A stretch of DNA of 24,792 bases, taken from contig JAEZXP010000024.1 of the NCBI GenBank assembly GCA_023419655.1, forward strand, positions 1 through 24,792. Direction: 5' to 3'. The stretch comes from Bacillota bacterium (GTDB taxonomy: Bacteria; Bacillota; Clostridia; Lachnospirales; Lachnospiraceae). The notes under the pieces were generated by a model. That model searched no databases, was not told the DNA's origin, and worked only from the letters and a program-made list of their open reading frames with translations. Position numbers and translations under genes: made by a program. How positions within the stretch are numbered: position 1 is the first letter of the stretch; every line of letters starts with the position of its first letter. This document shows positions 1-6,751 of this stretch, piece after piece.

Positions 1-222
1 CAGCAATCCCGGAAGTCCGCTGATATGGTCTCCATGAAAATGTGTAATGCATATAATATCTATCGAATGAACACTCCATCCCTTCTCTCTGATTGCAATC
101 TGTGTCCCTTCTCCGCAGTCAATGAGCAGGCTTTTTCCATTATATCTTGTCATAAGAGCAGTTAACCATCTTCCGGGCAGCGGCATCATTCCGCTTGTTC
201 CCAGTAAGCATACATCTAACAT
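1..222 (-). CDS. rnz: Ribonuclease Z, N-terminal part (gene runs off the window)
   Basis: This is the first 74 codons of a metallo-beta-lactamase-fold nuclease. RNase Z is an endonuclease that trims the 3' ends of tRNA precursors. The start reads MLDVCLLGTSGMMPLPGRW, then a DCGEGTQ segment, then THFHGDHISGLPGL, which contains the HxHxDH zinc-binding motif and the HGDHISGLPG signature of the RNase Z/ElaC family. The ATG at 222 has an AGGAAAGG-type ribosome binding site upstream. The C-terminal half, with the remaining metal ligands, is outside the window, so completeness cannot be judged. It is the last gene in the direction of transcription and lies downstream of the motB terminator, with its own promoter candidate at 374-402. 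Another MBL-fold hydrolase is possible but less likely given the signature. Confidence 0.88.
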   Translation of the reverse strand, partial: MLDVCLLGTSGMMPLPGRWLTALMTRYNGKSLLIDCGEGTQIAIREKGWSVHSIDIICITHFHGDHISGLPGLL

Positions 223-373
223 TCTATTTTTCCGTACCTTTCCTACATGTTAATTATGTCTGTATATATTATATATCGTCATAATCCTTTTTATCGTAAA
301 ATCAATTCTACTATAAAGAAGCATGTGCTACAACATAATTTTTCTTCGGTAAGCCGAAGTATCTCATATAATC

Positions 374-402
374 ATCATATCACATTCTAACCTTTTTTTC
401 CA
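374..402 (-). promoter_or_regulatory. Candidate promoter for rnz
   Basis: On the minus strand TGGAAA (397-402) is followed after 17 nt by TATGAT (374-379). TG sits one base upstream of the -10, giving an extended -10. It lies between the motB terminator and rnz. A perfect hairpin (CTTCGG, 4-nt loop, CCGAAG; 344-359) would lie early in the leader. It has no U-tract on the minus strand, so it is not a terminator. The call is pattern-based only. Confidence 0.4.
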
Positions 403-445
403 TTCTTTGTCCACCTGATGATAATATTCTCAAATTGCCGCACAC

Positions 446-515
446 AAAAAGAGCCCTTGCAAATTGTACCAAACACAGGTATGAACCTCATCCCCGGTAC
501 AATTTACAATGACTC
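446..515 (-). terminator. Intrinsic terminator of the motAB operon
   Basis: The two arms, 496-515 and 451-470, form a 20-bp stem on the minus strand with one mismatch and two G-U pairs. The core is AAATTGTACC pairing with GGTACAATTT. The stem is followed by a short U-tract (plus-strand A run at 446-450). It starts about 40 nt after the motB stop codon, as expected for the end of this unit. The remainder of 223-553 holds only the rnz leader and promoter candidate. Confidence 0.8.
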
Positions 516-553
516 CTTCCTTCTTTATTAAATAATAAATCAAATGTATTCTT

Positions 554-1471
554 CTAATTGAATTTTTCGTCTGCTGTTTCAATCACAAAGTCAACCCGTC
601 TGTTTTTTGCTCTTCCGGCCGAGGTATCATTGTCTGCAATAGGATTGAATTCAGCGTAACCCGCGGCATGAATTTTCTTCGGATTCAGGGTGGTATTATC
701 CAAAACCTTTTTTAAAACGTTAACCGCACGAATCGAGGACAGCTCCCAGTTACTCTCAAACAGCCCTGAGGTCATTGGTACATTATCCGTATGTCCTTCA
801 ATACGGACTTCAAGTATGCTCTCATCATATATTGAAAGTATATCACCGATTTTATCTAATATCGTTACAGCTTCCTGCTTAACCTCTGCACGTCCCGAAT
901 CAAAAAGAATAGACGTATTCACCCGAAGTATAATCTTATTATCATTCTCTTTCATGACGCTCAAATCATCGGCATCTCCGACCTCATCAATATAAGAATT
1001 AATTGATTCCATCAATTTATCCTGATTTGAAGGAAAGAGACCATCTAAAGAACCCTTTTCTTTTTTTGAAGCCTCATCCTCATCTGACTCGTTATCCTTT
1101 TTTGAAGCCTCATCCTTATCCAACTCACTGTCCTTTTGTGAAGCCTCATCCTTGTCGGACTCGTTATCCTTTTTAGATGATATTCCTTCGTTTCCATCAA
1201 GAACCCCATCGTCGCCATCGAGAACTCCGTCAGATGTCATCAGCAAATTTCCGTCAGCATCGTAGGTTTCGATAATTACCACTTCTGCCAGCGCGTTATT
1301 GCGTTCTTCCTTAATCTTCGCAGCCGAATACGCTTGATTCATCATCGCAAAAGAAAACAAAATTACAAACACAGCCAGAAGATCCGTTACCAAATCGCTA
1401 TAGCTATCCAGCCAACCGCCTTCTTCTTCATCATCTTCTTTTTCTCTACGACTAAATCTGTTATTCTTCAT
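554..1471 (-). CDS. motB: Flagellar motor stator protein MotB with an acidic repeat linker
   Basis: MotB anchors the stator to peptidoglycan and forms the ion channel with MotA. The 305-residue product has a charged cytoplasmic N-terminus, one membrane helix (about 27-45) preceded by the essential channel aspartate (Asp26 in YSDLVTDLL), and a C-terminal OmpA-like peptidoglycan-binding domain (about 185-298). That domain contains EGHTDNVP and GRAKNRRVDFVIE. Between helix and domain lies an unusual low-complexity linker: a DGVLDG pair (81-93), then three 12-residue acidic/lysine repeats of the type KKDNESDKDEAS (100-135). The length is slightly above the usual 250-300. The start ATG overlaps the motA stop (ATGA), indicating translational coupling. 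No other flagellar genes are in the window, so this is a detached motAB pair. Confidence 0.93.
   Translation of the reverse strand: MKNNRFSRREKEDDEEEGGWLDSYSDLVTDLLAVFVILFSFAMMNQAYSAAKIKEERNNALAEVVIIETYDADGNLLMTSDGVLDGDDGVLDGNEGISSKKDNESDKDEASQKDSELDKDEASKKDNESDEDEASKKEKGSLDGLFPSNQDKLMESINSYIDEVGDADDLSVMKENDNKIILRVNTSILFDSGRAEVKQEAVTILDKIGDILSIYDESILEVRIEGHTDNVPMTSGLFESNWELSSIRAVNVLKKVLDNTTLNPKKIHAAGYAEFNPIADNDTSAGRAKNRRVDFVIETADEKFN
1067..1174 (-). repeat. Three tandem 36-bp units inside motB
   Basis: Three in-frame 36-bp units encode 12-residue repeats (residues 100-135 of MotB) ending DKDEAS, DKDEAS and DEDEAS, followed by a partial fourth beginning KKEK. On the plus strand the recurring core is GAAGCCTCATCC. 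Because 36 is divisible by three, gain or loss of units would keep the frame. This makes it a candidate length-variable locus in the periplasm-equivalent linker. Confidence 0.85.
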
Positions 1472-2286
1472 ATGCTGCTTGGACTCTCCTTTCCTTCAAA
1501 CACCACATCCGGGTTCTCTTTTTCTTCTTCCTCAGTAATATTCATATAAGCAAATAATTCTTCCTTTATCAGCTTGGGATTCTTCCCTTGCTGGATTGCA
1601 GCCAGTCCCTCTACTAACAGGTCTCTTCTTGTTTCTTCCTCTTCACTTAAAAAACGCAGCCTCTTTGCCAGCGGAGAAAATATAACATAAGCCATGAATC
1701 CTCCATAAAAGGACGATACAAGCTCAAGTGCCATCATCGGTCCCAGGGTAGAAGGGTCATCCAAATTATTCAGCATGGGTATAAGACCCACATATGTACC
1801 GACAAGACCCAGCGCCGGTGCCGTAGCAGCAATCATATTCACCATTGCCGCACCTTTCTGGTGTCTTTGTTTCATAAAGTAAGTTGCGCCTTCCAGCGCA
1901 TTCCTAAGCTGTTCTTCATCTGCGCCATCAACAATAAGCCGTATTCCCCTTTGAATAAACGCATCATCCGTATACCGGTCAATCGTATCCTCCAAAGCCA
2001 ACAGTCCTTCTTTACGGGATACTTCTGCAAGAGAAACCAAAGAAAGGATATCCTCCTTGATATCATATTTATTCTTTTTAAATGCTTTCCCCATAACCGG
2101 CAAAAGAGTTTTTAACCGGCTTGGCGGGAAAGCAGTTACAACCGCTGCCATCGTACCTCCAAAAATAATAAATGCGGAAGGTAAATTCCAGAATAGCCCC
2201 GGCTCTCCCGTTACTATAATTGCTCCAACTACAAATCCTATTCCAGCAAACAGACCAATAAAAGTAGAAATTCCTCTCTTTTTCAA
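1468..2286 (-). CDS. motA: Flagellar motor stator protein MotA
   Basis: MotA is the torque-generating stator subunit. Five MotA with two MotB form an H+ or Na+ channel that turns the flagellar rotor. The 272-residue protein begins with two membrane helices (about 7-25 and 32-52). A cytoplasmic domain carries the rotor-interaction charges in the conserved stretch EVSRKEGLLALEDTI. Two further helices (about 147-170 and 180-203) include the conserved proline in TAPALGLVGTYVGLIPML. The start codon is TTG at 2286, preceded by a perfect AGGAGG (2295-2300) at 8 nt. The acidic C-terminal tail is longer than in enteric MotA. The MotA/TolQ/ExbB family also includes other stators, such as the defence protein ZorA, but the motif match and the MotB partner support motility. 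The coupling ion cannot be told from this sequence alone. Confidence 0.95.
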   Translation of the reverse strand: MKKRGISTFIGLFAGIGFVVGAIIVTGEPGLFWNLPSAFIIFGGTMAAVVTAFPPSRLKTLLPVMGKAFKKNKYDIKEDILSLVSLAEVSRKEGLLALEDTIDRYTDDAFIQRGIRLIVDGADEEQLRNALEGATYFMKQRHQKGAAMVNMIAATAPALGLVGTYVGLIPMLNNLDDPSTLGPMMALELVSSFYGGFMAYVIFSPLAKRLRFLSEEEETRRDLLVEGLAAIQQGKNPKLIKEELFAYMNITEEEEKENPDVVFEGKESPSSI

Positions 2287-2515
2287 TATAAAGACCTCCT
2301 ATGCTTTACGCCTCTTTAGTAATAAATAAATTTTATATGTTATAAAGCTTGATTTCCCATTGCCTTTTCTATTATAATTGAACGAATCTATCTTGAATAT
2401 CTGCAACTTTCAAAACATATCAGATTGCAGGGACCTTCCTTATATACTTATTCAATACCTTTTCTTATGATACGAAAACACCACATAAAATGCGTTGACA
2501 CGCTACTTTACATGG

Positions 2516-2566
2516 ATTAATCTGCTTTTTCGCATACATTATATACTATATCGGATAATTTTTCAC
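2516..2566 (-). promoter_or_regulatory. Candidate promoter upstream of motA, with leader shared with tsaE
   Basis: On the minus strand TATAAT (2538-2543) is preceded at 17 nt by GTGAAA (2561-2566). CCGATAT (2548-2554), a match to the core of the flagellar sigma-28 -10 element, overlaps the spacer, but no clear TAAA -35 lies at the right distance. The 28 nt at 2516-2543 match the tsaE leader (4795-4822) at 24 of 28 positions. A long leader of about 245 nt to motA follows. The rest of 2287-2684 is AT-rich with no gene seen. An ATTGAATT/AATTCAAT hairpin (2624-2645) follows the zinc-ribbon gene and lacks a U-tract. Confidence 0.42.
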
Positions 2567-2684
2567 TAATTATTAATAATAATAAAGCCTTATAGGATAT
2601 ATATACTATACACATCATACTATATTGAATTTTTATTAATTCAATGGATGACATCCGGATTCCAAAAATATAGGCTATAAATAA

Positions 2685-2930
2685 TTATAGCACCTCCATC
2701 TTTTCTTTAATCTCAACCGGAATTTGAAACTCTCCGGTTATTTTCTTATAACATTCCTCACATAAATTAAAATGATGAATCTGAGTATCCCAATTTGAAA
2801 AGTATCCCCACTCTTTCGTTGCCTCAAATGCATCCTCCATTAATATACCTTTTTCGACCTTGAGTTTTTTCCCGCATGAATTGCAGTAGATTTGCTTGTC
2901 CCCACTTTGATTATTATCTGCTCTTTTCAC
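2685..2930 (-). CDS. Small zinc-ribbon protein of unknown function
   Basis: I do not recognise a named family. The 81-residue protein has a CNSC pair (Cys16, Cys19) and a CEEC pair (Cys57, Cys60), separated by 37 residues that include HH and aromatic residues. This is a typical four-cysteine zinc-ribbon layout. There is no signal peptide or membrane segment, so it is probably cytoplasmic. The start is GTG at 2930 with GGAGG (about 2938-2943) at good spacing, and a candidate promoter lies immediately upstream, so it is probably a monocistronic gene. It follows rimI in the same direction after 85 bp. A role in nucleic-acid or protein binding would be a guess; the sequence shows only the metal site. 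Confidence 0.72.
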   Translation of the reverse strand: MKRADNNQSGDKQIYCNSCGKKLKVEKGILMEDAFEATKEWGYFSNWDTQIHHFNLCEECYKKITGEFQIPVEIKEKMEVL

Positions 2931-2979
2931 GACTTATCCCTCCTGATATGATAAACGGAATCAGCCCGTTGTTAGTATC

Positions 2980-3009
2980 ATTATAAACTTTATCCGCCGA
3001 TATTGACAG
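2980..3009 (-). promoter_or_regulatory. Candidate promoter for the zinc-ribbon gene
   Basis: On the minus strand CTGTCA (3004-3009), 18 nt, then TATAAT (2980-2985), in the 85-bp gap after rimI. A small hairpin (AACGG/CCGTT, 2954-2970) sits between the predicted transcript start and the ribosome binding site. Confidence 0.45.
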
Positions 3010-3015
3010 TGGGAA

Positions 3016-3456
3016 TTAATGTATTGCATCCAGCCACATAATCACGGCATTCTCCAGAGGCTTCGTATAAAAGTCTTTTCGTATACCGGCCTCAGCAAAT
3101 CCCAGTCTCTTATAGAGGTTTATGGCCGGCAGGTTCGATTGCCGGACCTCAAGGGTCAGGGAAGAGATACCCCTGCTTTTTGCTTGTTTTATCAATTCCC
3201 CCAACATAGCAAAACCAATCCCCTGCTTTCGAAAACTCTGTTTAACGGCCACATTATAGATATATCCCTCTCCCAGAACTCCGCAATATCCGCAATATCC
3301 TGCAATAATTTCATCGATTACAACTACAAGATAGTGGTTATTCTCATCGGACATTGTATCAAGAAATGATTTTTTACTCCACGGGTCTGAAAAGGTTTCC
3401 TGTTCAATCCGGCATACCTCATCCAAATCCTCTGTCGTCATCTCCCGTATCAGCAT
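3016..3456 (-). CDS. rimI: Ribosomal protein S18-alanine N-acetyltransferase RimI
   Basis: This is a GNAT-fold enzyme that transfers acetyl from acetyl-CoA to a protein N-terminus, classically alanine of ribosomal protein bS18. The 146 residues include the RimI-type FSDPWS motif near residue 22, the acetyl-CoA pyrophosphate loop RKQGIG (about 81-86), and the C-terminal signature EVRQSNLPAINLYKRLGF followed by RKDFYTKPLENAVIMWL. The length matches the family (about 145-160). The ATG at 3456 follows AAGGAG. It sits 44 bp downstream of tsaB. The tsaE-tsaB-rimI order is common in Firmicutes and supports RimI over other GNAT enzymes. Confidence 0.92.
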   Translation of the reverse strand: MLIREMTTEDLDEVCRIEQETFSDPWSKKSFLDTMSDENNHYLVVVIDEIIAGYCGYCGVLGEGYIYNVAVKQSFRKQGIGFAMLGELIKQAKSRGISSLTLEVRQSNLPAINLYKRLGFAEAGIRKDFYTKPLENAVIMWLDAIH

Positions 3457-3500
3457 TCTTTTTCTCCTTACGCTTTAAAAGCTTTATCCATGTCCGTGCA

Positions 3501-4208
3501 CTATCTTCCGCTTAGTTTTTCTGCCCGTTCCCGCTCCGCCTGGCTCATTCTCAAGTACACAGGCTGATGCTCCGCCGCTGATTCAAAGCGTTTATCCCTG
3601 TAGTATTCCAAGCCAAGAGCAGCAACAGCGCCGGCTCTTTGCCGATTCATATGCAAAGGAGCAAAAGCATACTCCGTCTCCATCCGCTCTATTATCCTGT
3701 CTCTATGAATCGGTACCCCATCTCCAAGAAATATGGCAGTCCTTCCCATCTGATTGATTTCATCGATAATCTCATCGATATCCACCGCTTTTTGAGGCGA
3801 TAGGATGACCAGCTTCTCCCCTGAGAATTCATATAAGCCCGTATATACCTGATTCCTTCTTGCATCCATCAACGGACAAACCATCTTATCGGTACCATAT
3901 AGATTATAAGCCAGACTGTCCACCGTAGGCACCGGTATAATAGGCCTATCCAATGCAAGTCCAAGACCCTTGGCGGTTGCCGCACCTATTCTGAGGCCTG
4001 TGAAGGAGCCCGGGCCTGCTGTTATTGCAATGGCATCCACCTCCGATAAATCCAAATCCACCATGTGAACCACATCATCCAGCATAGGAAGCAGTGTCTG
4101 TGAATGGGTCTTTTTATAATTTATCGTGTATTCAGCTAATAAAGCATCCTCCGTTGCAATCGCTACGGAGGCTACCAGTCCTGAGCTGTCTATTGCAAGT
4201 ATTCTCAT
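3501..4208 (-). CDS. tsaB: tRNA t6A biosynthesis protein TsaB
   Basis: TsaB is the scaffold partner of the TsaD catalytic subunit. With TsaE it attaches threonylcarbamoyl to A37 of ANN-decoding tRNAs. The 235-residue ASKHA-fold protein starts with ILAIDSSGLVASVAI, has KKTHSQTLLPMLD (about 32-44) and AGPGSFTGLRIG (about 64-75), and contains DARRNQVYTGLY. All are TsaB hallmarks. The length is normal. The ATG at 4208 follows GAGAGG. tsaE is 102 bp upstream and rimI 44 bp downstream on the same strand. tsaD is not in this window. The 102-bp gap between tsaE and tsaB shows no gene or clear terminator. Confidence 0.95.
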   Translation of the reverse strand: MRILAIDSSGLVASVAIATEDALLAEYTINYKKTHSQTLLPMLDDVVHMVDLDLSEVDAIAITAGPGSFTGLRIGAATAKGLGLALDRPIIPVPTVDSLAYNLYGTDKMVCPLMDARRNQVYTGLYEFSGEKLVILSPQKAVDIDEIIDEINQMGRTAIFLGDGVPIHRDRIIERMETEYAFAPLHMNRQRAGAVAALGLEYYRDKRFESAAEHQPVYLRMSQAERERAEKLSGR

Positions 4209-4310
4209 TATTCCCTCTCATTCTGCGCCATTTATGTCATTCCATATACGAAATTTCTCATTGATGGAATCTTTCCTGTATGGAATTCCTATCGGCAGCT
4301 TACCATCAAG

Positions 4311-4730
4311 CTATACGATTTCAATTTCTCTATAGTCATAACCCTTCGCCAAATCTTTTCTTATACGAATGGTTGTTCTTATCTCAGGTAATATTTCTTC
4401 AATCAGCTCTGCCCATTCAATAAGGCATACTCCTTCTCCATAGAAATAATCCTCATAGCCTAACTCATCCATCTCTCTGACATCCCCTATACGGTATACA
4501 TCAAAATGGTAAAGAGAAAGCCTTTCACCCTCATATTCCTGAATGATAGTAAATGTAGGGCTGTTCACAGGCTCATCTATTCCCAGACCTTTTGCAAATC
4601 CCTGGGTGAATACTGTCTTTCCCACCCCTAAATCTCCGTTTATGCAATACACCTGACCCTTTGACGCCTTTCTTCCCAAATCATATCCAATCTGAAAGGT
4701 ATCCTCTGATTTAAAGCTCTCTATAATCAT
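4311..4730 (-). CDS. tsaE: tRNA t6A biosynthesis ATPase TsaE
   Basis: TsaE is a small P-loop ATPase that works with TsaB and TsaD to regenerate the t6A-forming complex. The 139 residues contain the Walker A GDLGVGKT (about 33-40), the switch-like SPTFTIIQEY (about 57-66), the LYHFDVYRI segment and the IEWAELI motif that follow in TsaE proteins. The length matches the family (about 140-155). The ATG at 4730 has a GAGGAAACGGG ribosome binding site. It is the first gene of tsaE-tsaB-rimI and is expressed from an extended -10 promoter about 90 bp upstream, after the ribU terminator. Confidence 0.95.
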   Translation of the reverse strand: MIIESFKSEDTFQIGYDLGRKASKGQVYCINGDLGVGKTVFTQGFAKGLGIDEPVNSPTFTIIQEYEGERLSLYHFDVYRIGDVREMDELGYEDYFYGEGVCLIEWAELIEEILPEIRTTIRIRKDLAKGYDYREIEIV

Positions 4731-4763
4731 CCCGTTTCCTCATTTCAAAACCGATTGCATGGT

Positions 4764-4822
4764 GCGGATTAGGGCTCAAAACTGCTTCCCTTGTACTAAT
4801 CCGCTTATTCGCGTACATTATA
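4764..4822 (-). promoter_or_regulatory. Extended -10 promoter and leader hairpin of tsaE-tsaB-rimI
   Basis: TATAAT (4817-4822, minus strand) carries an upstream TG one base away (TGCTATAAT), compensating for the absence of a good -35. The transcribed start contains a 9-bp inverted repeat, GCGGATTAG (4796-4804) with CTAATCCGC (4764-4772). No U-tract follows, so it is not an obvious terminator. The segment 4795-4822 is the sequence shared with the motA upstream region. Confidence 0.6.
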
Positions 4823-4835
4823 GCAGATTGATTTT

Positions 4836-4869
4836 AAAAAAGATAGAATTTTTATAAAATTCTATCTTT
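4836..4869 (-). terminator. Intrinsic terminator of ribU
   Basis: A perfect 14-bp stem (4856-4869 with 4839-4852) and a 3-nt loop are followed on the minus strand by six U (plus A run 4836-4841). It lies 40 nt past the ribU stop and just before the tsaE promoter. The plus-strand orientation also has a few T after the stem, so weak bidirectional use is possible. Confidence 0.88.
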
Positions 4870-4909
4870 CTTATAATTGATTTATTTGATTTTATTTGGG
4901 CTGTTATGT

Positions 4910-5542
4910 CTATAGTCCTGCTATGGATTTAATTACCCGGCTGATTCTCTTATATATCAGAAGGGTAATCAGGGAAACTGCAACCCCCTTAAGAATATTA
5001 AAGGGTGTAACCGCATAAAGGATAAAAGTTGACATACTGTTTATTCCCGGGTTTACCTTTGTTCCCGCCGCAACAAGCGCATCTACAGGCATTTTAGTGA
5101 AATAAGCAAATGCCGGAAGAAGTACAAATGCATTCATAAAGCTTCCTAATACCACCATGCATACGGTTCCTATGATTAATCCGCTTATAGCAGATTTTAA
5201 TGTTTTGTTTTTATGGTATATTATTGCCGCCGGTACTACAAACGAGCATCCGATTAAAAAATTAGCCAGCTCACCAACCCCTGCTGTTGGTGTTCCTGTA
5301 ATAACCAGATTCAAAAGTATCTTTATCATCTCAATCATCATTCCGGCGACAGGGCCTAATGCAAATGCTCCGATAAGGATAGGAACCTCACTAAAATCCA
5401 GTTCATAAAAGGGCGGCGCAAACCATAAAGGTATCTCAAACAACATTAATACCACTGAAATTGCTCCCAGCATCGCCATAATGGTAAGCGATTTGACCGT
5501 TATAAGACTTGTTGCTTTTTGTTTGTTGTTAACATTCATCAT
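4910..5542 (-). CDS. ribU: ECF transporter S-component for riboflavin, RibU
   Basis: RibU is the membrane substrate-binding subunit of an energy-coupling-factor importer. It captures riboflavin and pairs with the shared EcfT/EcfA module, which is not encoded here. The 210-residue protein is hydrophobic, with about six predicted helices. It has the conserved segment FYELDFSEVPILIGAFALGP (about 46-65) followed by a helix rich in Gly, Met and Ile, and a basic C-terminus. An FMN riboswitch and attenuator directly upstream independently identify the substrate. The ATG at 5542 is preceded by AAGGAGAGG; a second in-frame ATG follows immediately, so the exact first Met is uncertain by one codon. It is monocistronic, with its own promoter and terminator. 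Confidence 0.95.
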   Translation of the reverse strand: MMNVNNKQKATSLITVKSLTIMAMLGAISVVLMLFEIPLWFAPPFYELDFSEVPILIGAFALGPVAGMMIEMIKILLNLVITGTPTAGVGELANFLIGCSFVVPAAIIYHKNKTLKSAISGLIIGTVCMVVLGSFMNAFVLLPAFAYFTKMPVDALVAAGTKVNPGINSMSTFILYAVTPFNILKGVAVSLITLLIYKRISRVIKSIAGL

Positions 5543-5611
5543 CGTATTAACCTCTCCTTTTTGTTAAAGGAAAAATCCCGGCTATCCAATAGGCTGTAAT
5601 TCAAGCTTTGC

Positions 5612-5646
5612 AATTTAATAAAATCCCCGATAATGATATCGGGGAT
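5612..5646 (-). terminator. Riboswitch-controlled attenuator ahead of ribU
   Basis: A perfect 10-bp GC-rich stem (ATCCCCGATA, 5623-5632, with TATCGGGGAT, 5637-5646) and a 4-nt loop are followed on the minus strand by TTTTATTAAATT. It lies between the FMN aptamer and the ribU ribosome binding site. This is the position of an expression-platform terminator that would form when FMN is bound. Confidence 0.88.
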
Positions 5647-5661
5647 ACAAAAGCTAACCTA

Positions 5662-5797
5662 TCATTCTTCTCACATCCAGACTTTACTGTCGGTTTTGGA
5701 ATTTCACCAAATCAGTCACAGTGACATACTTCATAACGCCACTATGAGTCGCGGACTATACCGCCGGTCGGGATTTTCACCCTGCCCCGAAGATTTA
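5662..5797 (-). ncRNA. FMN riboswitch (RFN element)
   Basis: The minus strand shows the conserved RFN core. It begins TCTTCGGGGCAGGGTG, then AATCCCGACCGGCGGT, then AGTCCGCGA, a variable arm, then TGGTGAAATTCCAAAACCGA, and CAGTAAAGTCTGGATG, ending GAGAAGA. That 3' end pairs back with the 5' TCTTC to close P1. In this RNA class FMN binding represses downstream expression. With the attenuator at 5612-5646 and ribU next, this is a classic FMN-off switch for riboflavin uptake. Confidence 0.97.
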
Positions 5798-5821
5798 CCT
5801 TACTATTATTTTTACACTATT

Positions 5822-5850
5822 ATCATATCGTATCTTTATTCTATTGTCAA
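5822..5850 (-). promoter_or_regulatory. Promoter of the FMN riboswitch-ribU transcript
   Basis: On the minus strand a consensus TTGACA (5845-5850), exactly 17 nt, then TATGAT (5822-5827). The predicted start is about 20 nt before the riboswitch P1. Confidence 0.85.
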
Positions 5851-5912
5851 TTTCATAACAAAACAAATATACCGTTTATAATCTTAAAATTCTATACGAT
5901 ATGCATAAATTC

Positions 5913-6668
5913 TTATATATTACCAAAAGCAAAATCCTTTATGACGCCAAGAGCCTCTCTTACATAATAGCTTATTAAGAGAATAGGGTCTGAGGGGGCA
6001 GACAGCCCCTGTATATTTTCAAGCCCCTGTTTTTTTGCTATGCTGACAGACCTGAACACATGAAAGCCATTGGTCACTAAAGCTACCTTCGCATCTTCTT
6101 CTACAATTAGCTTTTTACTGTATTTTATATTCTCTACGGTGTTCGTTGAGCGGTCCTCGACAAGGATTCTCTCTTCGGCAATCCCGTTATCCATCAAATA
6201 CTTCTTCATCGCCTCTGCCTCTGATATATCCTCTCCGGGTCCCTGTCCCCCTGAAACAATTACAAGCGTATCCGAATTGGTCTTAAGATATATTTCCGAT
6301 GCTTTCAGACGTTTTTTCAGGCTGTTTGTAATACGGGTGCCTCTTATCTGAGCCCCCAGTACAATCAAGTAATCCATATCCGGCTCTGCATCCCTGTTGG
6401 CATGGTATAGGATAAGGCTCTCAATGAATAAAAATATACATACTCCGGCAAGAACCAGAAATATTACTATATAGCGAACCGGCTGCGGAAGAAGAATATT
6501 CTTCCTTATCATACAGCCTATGATAACAAACAGACCTATACAGAAGGTTCCTGTCAGAAGCCAAAACCAGGAAAATGAAGAGCCTGTTCCGGAATAGCTG
6601 ATGATAACGCCATAATAGATTAAGCTAAAAATCCCTATGGCCAGTATGATGAAATTTATAATTTTCAT
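5913..6668 (-). CDS. YdcF/SanA-type (DUF218) membrane protein
   Basis: The 251-residue protein has three N-terminal membrane helices (about 3-24, 33-52 and 66-88) followed by a DUF218 domain. Seen in order: DYLIVLGAQIRGTR (about 99-112), VIVSGGQGPGEDISEAEAMKKYL, ILVEDRSTNTVENI, and VALVTNGFHVFRS. These are the family hallmarks. The domain is thought to act at the cell envelope, and SanA relatives are linked to vancomycin tolerance and peptidoglycan precursor metabolism; the exact reaction is not settled. The ATG at 6668 follows AGAAGGG. It lies 83 bp downstream of tex with no terminator between, so co-transcription with tex is likely. No clear terminator follows before the ribU promoter. Confidence 0.88.
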   Translation of the reverse strand: MKIINFIILAIGIFSLIYYGVIISYSGTGSSFSWFWLLTGTFCIGLFVIIGCMIRKNILLPQPVRYIVIFLVLAGVCIFLFIESLILYHANRDAEPDMDYLIVLGAQIRGTRITNSLKKRLKASEIYLKTNSDTLVIVSGGQGPGEDISEAEAMKKYLMDNGIAEERILVEDRSTNTVENIKYSKKLIVEEDAKVALVTNGFHVFRSVSIAKKQGLENIQGLSAPSDPILLISYYVREALGVIKDFAFGNI

Positions 6669-6751
6669 TCCTAATCCCTTCTATAGAACCTTACGATTAA
6701 AGCGCTAAGACTTCTGATAATAAATTAAGGCTATAATATGAACAAGCAATT

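Noticed and set aside
344..359. Perfect CTTCGG/CCGAAG hairpin as a terminator
   Set aside because: No T-run follows in the minus-strand direction, and no plus-strand gene exists to terminate. Kept only as a possible rnz leader structure.
1468..2286. MotA/MotB pair as a Zorya-type defence module (ZorA/ZorB)
   Set aside because: The MotA loop EVSRKEGLLALE and standard MotA/MotB sizes match flagellar stators, and no zorC, zorD or zorE genes are adjacent.
2548..2574. Definite sigma-28 flagellar promoter for motAB
   Set aside because: CCGATAT fits the -10 core, but no TAAA-type -35 lies 15-16 nt upstream. Left as an alternative to the sigma-A reading.
5633..5881. Plus-strand open frame over the FMN riboswitch
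   Set aside because: It is the antisense of a conserved structured RNA and its promoter, with no ribosome binding site.
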